Assembly (NCBI GenBank): GCA_905194675.1
Contig: CAJJTG010000058.1
Location: 1-9,902 of the forward strand
Source of the DNA: an uncultured Collinsella sp.
Lineage (GTDB): Bacteria > Actinomycetota > Coriobacteriia > Coriobacteriales > Coriobacteriaceae
DNA length: 9,902 bases
Direction of reading: 5' to 3'
A program made the translations under genes and the position numbers. This document shows positions 5,517-9,902 of the stretch, piece by piece. The notes beneath the pieces are model-generated. The model saw only the letters and a program-made list of their open reading frames with translations, was not told the DNA's origin and made no database searches. Position 1 is the first letter of the stretch; every line of letters begins with the position of its first letter.

Positions 5517-5558
5517 TGGTGCAATGGGGCCAGATTTACATGCACCAAGTTGGTGCAA
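5517..5558. repeat. Palindrome TGCACC-N5-GGTGCA plus an extra half-site
   Basis: A 17-nt palindrome, TGCACCAA-G-TTGGTGCA, lies at 5541-5557. A further copy of TGGTGCAA lies at 5517-5524 and repeats the one at 5551-5558, 34 bp apart. The cluster sits just past the 3' end of the oxidoreductase gene and is not followed by a T-run. It resembles a protein-binding site. Otherwise 5455-5589 shows no gene. Confidence 0.6.
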
Positions 5559-5589
5559 AGTAACCTGCCCCCACGCAACAAGGGGTTGA

Positions 5590-7539
5590 CTAGAGCTCGC
5601 AGGCAACCTTGTAGCCATCGCCGATGGCATCGCGGATGTTGCCGCACTTGTTGGCATCGCCCAGCACGTGGGTGGCAACACCGGCAGCGGCAAGGTCGTC
5701 GGCCAACTTGGTATTGGGACGATAGCCCATGGCGAGCACCAGCGTATCGGCATCGGCGATGGTGTGGGCCTCGCCATCCTTCTCGTAGCTGATGGCATCC
5801 TCGGTGATCTCGGTCACCTTGGCCTCGGTCAGCACGTGGACGCCCTTGGAGAGCATGCGCGTGATGAGCACCGCGCGACCGGCACCACCCTCGTTGGCGG
5901 CGAGCGTCTTGGTCATCTCGATAACGGTGACGTCGCGATTGGCCGGCGACAGATCGTTGACCAGTGGGGCCAGGTAGTCGGCCGTCTCGCAACCGACGGT
6001 GCCGCCGCCCACGATGACAATCTTCTTGCCCGGGAAGGCCTTGCCACCCAGCAGGTCGTCGGCCGTCATGACCTGCTTAAATCCCTGCATGAAGGCCGGG
6101 GCGATGGGCTCGGCGCCATAAGCCAGGACAACCTCGTAGCCCGCGTAGTCACGCTGAATGTCCTCGGCCGAAAGCTCGGTACCAAAGACGCACTTCACGC
6201 CCGCCTTAGCAAGACGGCGATACTGGTACTTGATCACGCGGGTGAGTTCCTGCTTTGCCGGCGGAACGGCCGCGATGCGCATCTCGCCGCCCGGTTCGTC
6301 CTGTTTATCCACGAGCACCACATTGTGACCGCGCTTGGCGGCAATGTAGGCTGCCTCCATGCCCGCAGGACCAGCGCCCACAACCAGTACGTTCTTGGCC
6401 TCGGCGGCAGGCTCGTAGCCGGCCTCATCGCGCTCCACGTCCGGGTTGACGGTGCAGGAGATGCGCTTGCCAAACATAATGCCGTTCAGGCAGCGCAGAC
6501 AGCCAATGCAGGGGCGGATGTCGTCGGCGTTGCCGGCAGCGGCTTTGTTGCAGAACTCGGCATCACATAGATTGGCGCGACCCATCATGCAGATATCGGC
6601 AGCACCATCCTCGATCAGCTCCTCGGCGATCCAAGCCTCGTTGATACGTCCGACGGTGGCGACGGGAATGTTGACGTGCTTTTTGATCTCGCGCGAGCAG
6701 GCGGCGTGCGAGGCCTGCTGCGTGCCGGCGGCGGGAATCGCAGAGCCGCGCTTGATGGTGGTGCCGCCCGACACGTGAATCATGTCGACGCCGGCCTTCT
6801 CCAGGCGACGCGAGACGTAGATCATGTCGTTGAGGGTCAGGCCACCATCGGTGTACTCGTCACCCGAGATGCGGACGTCGATGATAAAGTCCTTGCCGCA
6901 GCGCTCGCGAATCTCGGCGATGACCTCGAGCAAAAAGCGCATGCGGGCGTCGAGCGAGCCGCCGTACTCGTCGGTGCGCTTGTTGTAGAGCGGGGTCAAA
7001 AAGCCGCCGAGCATGCCGTGGGCGTGCGCCGCGTGGACCTCGACGCCATCGACGCCAGCCTTTTGCATACGCACGGCGGCGTCGCCAAACTGGTGCGTGA
7101 GCTCGTGGATCTCGTCGACCGTGATGGGGCGCGGTGCCTCGCGGGCGTAAGACGGGCCCACAAAGGACGGAGCGATCAGGCGAGGCGTGCCCGGAATGTT
7201 AAAGGCCATGTAGGCGGGGTGGAAGAGCTGCGGCATGATCTTGCAGCCGTACTCGTGGACGGCCGCGGCGAGCTTTTCCCAGCCGGGGATAAACGTGTCG
7301 TCGTAGCAGCACATGTCACCCGGCAGATAGGTATAGGTGGGCTCGACCGTCACGACCTCGGTGATGATGAGGCCCACGCCGCCCTTGGCGCGGGCACGGT
7401 AATGATCGACCAAGTCGTCGGTCACATAGCCATGATCGGCCAGGTTGGTAGATACCGGCGGCATAAAGACGCGGTTCTTGACCTCGGTTGTACCGACCTT
7501 GATCGGGCTAAAGAGCATCGGATAGGCGGAGGACTCCAT
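5590..7539 (-). CDS. NADH:flavin oxidoreductase, OYE/2,4-dienoyl-CoA reductase type with Fe-S cluster
   Basis: This 649-residue enzyme resembles FadH and the bile-acid enzymes BaiCD/BaiH in length and domain order. Residues about 6-340 are an FMN-binding TIM barrel (LFSPIKVGTTEVKNRVFMPP, FLTPLYNKRTDEYGGS, VGRI, MMGRANL). Cys344, Cys347, Cys350 and Cys362 should hold a [4Fe-4S] cluster. Two Rossmann motifs follow: VVGAGPAGMEAA (386-397, FAD) and IVGGGTVGCETA (509-520, NAD(P)H). Such enzymes pass electrons from NAD(P)H through FAD and Fe-S to FMN and reduce activated C=C bonds in the cytoplasm. The cysteine spacing is C-x2-C-x2-C-x11-C, closer to trimethylamine dehydrogenase than to the C-x2-C-x3-C of FadH. 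The barrel motif VHAAHAHGML lacks the usual HGY tyrosine. The start at 7539 follows AAAGGAA; the open frame upstream to 7638 has no signal. The substrate is unknown and no bai or fatty-acid genes adjoin. Confidence 0.93.
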   Translation of the reverse strand: MESSAYPMLFSPIKVGTTEVKNRVFMPPVSTNLADHGYVTDDLVDHYRARAKGGVGLIITEVVTVEPTYTYLPGDMCCYDDTFIPGWEKLAAAVHEYGCKIMPQLFHPAYMAFNIPGTPRLIAPSFVGPSYAREAPRPITVDEIHELTHQFGDAAVRMQKAGVDGVEVHAAHAHGMLGGFLTPLYNKRTDEYGGSLDARMRFLLEVIAEIRERCGKDFIIDVRISGDEYTDGGLTLNDMIYVSRRLEKAGVDMIHVSGGTTIKRGSAIPAAGTQQASHAACSREIKKHVNIPVATVGRINEAWIAEELIEDGAADICMMGRANLCDAEFCNKAAAGNADDIRPCIGCLRCLNGIMFGKRISCTVNPDVERDEAGYEPAAEAKNVLVVGAGPAGMEAAYIAAKRGHNVVLVDKQDEPGGEMRIAAVPPAKQELTRVIKYQYRRLAKAGVKCVFGTELSAEDIQRDYAGYEVVLAYGAEPIAPAFMQGFKQVMTADDLLGGKAFPGKKIVIVGGGTVGCETADYLAPLVNDLSPANRDVTVIEMTKTLAANEGGAGRAVLITRMLSKGVHVLTEAKVTEITEDAISYEKDGEAHTIADADTLVLAMGYRPNTKLADDLAAAGVATHVLGDANKCGNIRDAIGDGYKVACEL

Positions 7540-7545
7540 ACAGGG

Positions 7546-7552
7546 TTCCTTT
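7546..7552 (-). promoter_or_regulatory. Ribosome binding site of the oxidoreductase gene
   Basis: AAAGGAA on the minus strand, 6 nt before the ATG at 7539. It decides this start over the longer reading from 7638. Confidence 0.65.
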
Positions 7553-7570
7553 CGTTTGAGCCGCTCGGCG

Positions 7571-7605
7571 GCAGTTGCTAACGTACCTATCGTAGCAGTA
7601 ACTGC
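7571..7605 (-). promoter_or_regulatory. Interrupted palindrome with an extended -10-like box upstream of the oxidoreductase gene
   Basis: GCAGTTGCTA (7571-7580) is repeated in inverted form at 7593-7605, with a 3-nt insertion in the second arm. Between and overlapping the arms, the minus strand reads TGCTACGAT, an extended -10-like sequence (TACGAT at 7589-7594). The palindrome would straddle the transcription start, a typical repressor or activator position. No matching -35 is evident. Confidence 0.4.
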
Positions 7606-7674
7606 GCAGCACCCGACAGATCGCAGATTGCACGGCACTCGTCAAAAGGAGAAACAGAGACGTCCCCGTTCACC

Positions 7675-7875
7675 TTATTTGATACCGCGGCCCAAGTCTT
7701 CGGCAATTTTGTCCACACCCTTAAGCGCGGCGCAGGTTTTTTTGTTGGAGCAATGTCCCGTGCAAACGCCACCTTGAGCGCAGTCGGCGCAGGTGCCCTT
7801 GCGATAAATGCGCACGCACACGGCGACAAACGCAATACCGATAACAGCCAGTACAACAATATCGATAGGTGCCAT
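7675..7875 (-). CDS. FeoB-associated Cys-rich membrane protein
   Basis: This is a 66-residue protein with one N-terminal membrane segment (about residues 4-22, IDIVVLAVIGIAFVAVC), a basic stop (RIYRK), and a Cys-rich stretch with Cys29, Cys32, Cys38, Cys42 and Cys48, plus Cys20 in the membrane segment. This matches the small FeoB-associated Cys-rich membrane protein family found next to feoB in many anaerobes. The family's function is not well defined; roles in metal delivery to or regulation of FeoB have been suggested. The start is set by AGGAGG, 6 nt upstream of the ATG. The gene follows feoB on the same strand, 174 bp downstream, but an intrinsic terminator separates them, so it is probably expressed from its own promoter or by read-through. 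Confidence 0.9.
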   Translation of the reverse strand: MAPIDIVVLAVIGIAFVAVCVRIYRKGTCADCAQGGVCTGHCSNKKTCAALKGVDKIAEDLGRGIK

Positions 7876-7881
7876 AGCAAG

Positions 7882-7887
7882 CCTCCT
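7882..7887 (-). promoter_or_regulatory. Ribosome binding site of the Cys-rich protein gene
   Basis: Perfect AGGAGG on the minus strand, 6 nt before the ATG at 7875. It gives good support that this short frame is translated. Confidence 0.8.
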
Positions 7888-7988
7888 CTAGTTAACCATC
7901 ACTTACTTTACCCCATTCTCCACCTGCCAAAAAGGGACAGGTATATTTTGGTCGGTTTTATCTGCGGAAACGCCACATCTCCCTCACC

Positions 7989-8020
7989 AAAAAGCCCGAG
8001 TGTCGCGGGACACCCGGGCT
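7989..8020 (-). terminator. Intrinsic terminator of feoB
   Basis: Arms 7993-8004 (AGCCCGAGTGTC) and 8009-8020 pair at 11 of 12 positions around a 4-nt loop (GCGG). On the minus strand the stem is followed by TTTTT (7989-7993). It lies about 30 nt past the feoB stop codon, a textbook position. Confidence 0.9.
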
Positions 8021-8049
8021 CGTGGAAAGGGGCTAATCCTTATTCGGAC

Positions 8050-9902
8050 TTAAGCGGAAACTGCGGCGGAAGCAGTGTCGGTCTCGTCCTCGTCGGTCCA
8101 AGCGTGCTTGGGCATGGGACGGAAAATCTGGAAGAGCATCGCAACCAGCAGCACGATGGCCACAATCGTCCAGAAACCAAACTGTCCAAGAACGAACAGG
8201 TTGTAGAACTGGTTGATGAACAGGCCGATGACCCAAGCAAAGGCGCACTCGTAGCCGATGGCAATCGCGGTCCACTTGCCGGAGTCCATCTGGTTGCGGA
8301 TGGTGCCCATGGCGGCAAAGCACGGAGCGCACAGCAGGTTGAATGCGCCAAAGGCAACGCAAGCGCCCATAGTCGGGAACATGCCGGCAAACGCGGTCCA
8401 CAGGCTCGGGTCGGTCTCGCCGGCGTCGGCGACGGACAGCAGCGAACCGGCGGTGGCGACGACGTTCTCCTTAGCGACAAGGCCCGAGACGGTCAGCGCA
8501 GTTGCCTGCCAGGTGCTAAAGCCGAGCGGGGCGAAGATCCAGGCGACCAGGTTGCCCAGCATGGCAAGCACGGAGTAGTCCATGAACTCCTCGGGGATGC
8601 CCTCCATAGCAGGCAGGAAGCCAAACGTGCCGTTGTAGCTACCAAAGTTGGACAGGAACCACACCACGACAGTGGAGGCAAAGATGACCGTGCCGGCCTT
8701 CTTGATAAAGGCCCAGCAGCGCTCCCACACGTGCAGCGCCCAAGAGCGGATCGCCGGGAAGTGGTAGGCAGGAAGCTCCATAACGAACGGCGTCGGACGG
8801 CCGGCGAAGAGCTTGGTCTTCTTGAGCATGAGGCCCGAGGCGATGACGGCAAAGACGCCCAGGAAGTAGAAGAGCGGGCTGATCCACGCGGCGGTGGTGG
8901 AAGAATCGCCGATGATGGAACCCATGAGCAGGGCGATGATCGGCAGCTTAGCGCCACAGGGAATGAACGTGGTGGTCATGACCGTCATGCGGCGGTCCTT
9001 CTCGTTCTCGATGGTCTTGGTGGCCATGACGCCGGGGACGCCGCAGCCCGAGGACACGAGCATGGGGATGAAGGACTTACCGGACAGGCCAAAGCGGCGG
9101 AACACGCGGTCCATGATGAAGGCGACGCGAGCCATGTAGCCGCAGTCCTCCAGGAAGGACAGCATGACGAACAGCAGGAACATCTGCGGCACAAAGCCGA
9201 AGATGGCGCCCAGGCCGCCGACAATGCCGTCGCAGACCAGCGAATCGACCAGGCCACCGTCCTCGGTGCCGCCCGCCACAAGGGCGTCGTGGACCATGGT
9301 GGTAATACCCGGAACATACGGGCCATACTCTGCCGGGTCAACCGAATCGGCAGCGTCGCCCGCGGCCTCGACAGCTGCGTCGTAGGCGTCGCGACCCTGG
9401 CCGAGCACATACCAACCGTCGGTACCAAAGAGCTGGTCGTTGGTGAAGTCGGTCACCGTGCCGCCCAAGGTAGAAACGGCGATGTAGTACACGCAGAACA
9501 TGATGACCACAAAGATCGGCAGGCCCAGGATACGGTTGGTAACCACGCGGTCGATCTTCTCGGAGGTGCTCATCTTTGCCGGAGCCTTGGTGAGGCACTC
9601 GTCAATGATGTGGGCAATGACGCCGTAGCGCTCGCCGGTAATGATGGACTCGGCATCGTCGTCGCAGTCCTGTTCGCACTGGGCGACCAGCTGCTCCACG
9701 CGAGCGGCCTTCTCCTTGGTGAGGTTGATGAGCTTGCAGGCGTCCGCATCGCGCTCAAACAGCTTGACCGCGTAGTAGCGGCGCTTGTTGGCGGGAACGC
9801 TCGCCGGCAGGTTGTTTTCGATGTGGTCCAGAACGTCCTCGATGGAGGAATCGAACTTGTGCTCCGGCACCTGGCCCTTGGAAGCAGCGGACTTCTTGAC
9901 CT
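8050..9902 (-). CDS. feoB: Ferrous iron transport protein B (FeoB), 5' partial
   Basis: This is the C-terminal part of FeoB, the inner-membrane Fe(II) importer. The frame stays open to the window edge, so the N-terminal GTPase domain lies beyond 9902. The first visible Met (9870) is internal. Counting from that Met, residues 1-110 are the cytoplasmic linker/GDI region, then MSTSEKIDRVVTNRILGLPI leads into the first membrane helix. The first Gate domain has SGCGVPGVMATKTIENEKDR (274-293) and TTTFIPCGAKLP (299-310). The second has LVAKENVV (464-471) and LCAPCFAAMGTIR (513-525). Cys276, Cys305, Cys514 and Cys517 are candidates for metal passage. A long extracytoplasmic loop (about 136-212) is rich in Asp, Glu and Gly. 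The tail is acidic (WTDEDETD). A small Cys-rich partner gene follows. FeoA is not in the window and may lie upstream. Confidence 0.97.
   Translation of the reverse strand, partial: VKKSAASKGQVPEHKFDSSIEDVLDHIENNLPASVPANKRRYYAVKLFERDADACKLINLTKEKAARVEQLVAQCEQDCDDDAESIITGERYGVIAHIIDECLTKAPAKMSTSEKIDRVVTNRILGLPIFVVIMFCVYYIAVSTLGGTVTDFTNDQLFGTDGWYVLGQGRDAYDAAVEAAGDAADSVDPAEYGPYVPGITTMVHDALVAGGTEDGGLVDSLVCDGIVGGLGAIFGFVPQMFLLFVMLSFLEDCGYMARVAFIMDRVFRRFGLSGKSFIPMLVSSGCGVPGVMATKTIENEKDRRMTVMTTTFIPCGAKLPIIALLMGSIIGDSSTTAAWISPLFYFLGVFAVIASGLMLKKTKLFAGRPTPFVMELPAYHFPAIRSWALHVWERCWAFIKKAGTVIFASTVVVWFLSNFGSYNGTFGFLPAMEGIPEEFMDYSVLAMLGNLVAWIFAPLGFSTWQATALTVSGLVAKENVVATAGSLLSVADAGETDPSLWTAFAGMFPTMGACVAFGAFNLLCAPCFAAMGTIRNQMDSGKWTAIAIGYECAFAWVIGLFINQFYNLFVLGQFGFWTIVAIVLLVAMLFQIFRPMPKHAWTDEDETDTASAAVSA

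Noticed and set aside
5541..5557. Assignment as a true NtrC site
   Set aside because: It matches the enteric consensus, but the window suggests an actinobacterium, where NtrC/sigma-54 is generally absent, and no promoter lies next to it. Kept only as an unexplained palindrome.
5541..5589. The palindrome after the oxidoreductase as an intrinsic terminator
   Set aside because: The stem would leave almost no loop and is followed by ATGTAAATC, without a T-run. The strong terminator is further on at 5418-5454.
5668..7581. Two plus-strand open frames of about 300 codons opposite the oxidoreductase gene
   Set aside because: Their translations are low-complexity Gly/Ala/Arg/His-rich shadows without motifs. 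The minus-strand frame is an unmistakable enzyme.
7540..7638. 33-residue N-terminal extension of the oxidoreductase
   Set aside because: It spans the promoter-like palindrome and the ribosome binding site of the ATG at 7539. The shorter form matches family length.

Overview
The window looks like chromosomal DNA from a high-GC Gram-positive gut actinobacterium. A member of the Coriobacteriia close to Collinsella is my best guess. The guess rests on GC-rich codon use, a glutamine synthetase-like protein whose N-terminus resembles actinobacterial GlnA2-type enzymes, a FeoB of the type common in anaerobic gut bacteria with a FeoB-associated Cys-rich membrane protein, and an anaerobe-type flavin/Fe-S oxidoreductase. 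No database search was possible, so the taxon is an inference. Every gene I accept lies on the minus strand, so transcription runs from right to left.

Layout in transcription order, starting at the right edge. (1) 9902-8050 is feoB, whose 5' end with the G domain lies outside the window; a strong intrinsic terminator follows it (7989-8020). (2) 7875-7675 encodes a 66-residue FeoB-associated Cys-rich membrane protein with its own ribosome binding site. (3) 7539-5590 encodes a 649-residue OYE-type NADH:flavin oxidoreductase of the 2,4-dienoyl-CoA reductase/BaiCD architecture, ended by a 13-bp-stem terminator at 5418-5454. (4) 5250-5589 is a repeat-rich intergenic region of about 340 bp. It holds a 17-nt palindrome, further short repeats, the terminator, and a perfect 20-bp inverted repeat that abuts a TATAAT promoter. 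(5) 5222-3969 encodes an AlbA_2/Schlafen-type ATP-binding protein with a C-terminal winged helix. (6) 3861-3169 encodes a GntR/FCD regulator. (7) 3046-2024 encodes a LacI-type regulator. (8) 1981-1487 encodes an unusual fusion of a RelB/DinJ-like ribbon-helix-helix domain to a minimal nucleotidyltransferase. (9) 1360-23 encodes the glutamine synthetase-like protein.

How the genes fit together: feoB and the Cys-rich protein form a ferrous iron uptake module. The oxidoreductase stands alone, with no bai operon or beta-oxidation genes around it. The left half is a run of regulators and a nucleotidyltransferase with no evident metabolic targets in the window.

The observations most worth a second look are these. 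The GS-like protein has lost several normally invariant metal-binding residues, so it may be a pseudoenzyme or a divergent ligase. The RHH-nucleotidyltransferase fusion has no toxin partner next to it. The region upstream of the AlbA_2 gene has a dense operator-like repeat structure. I saw no tRNA, rRNA, CRISPR array, insertion sequence or phage gene.
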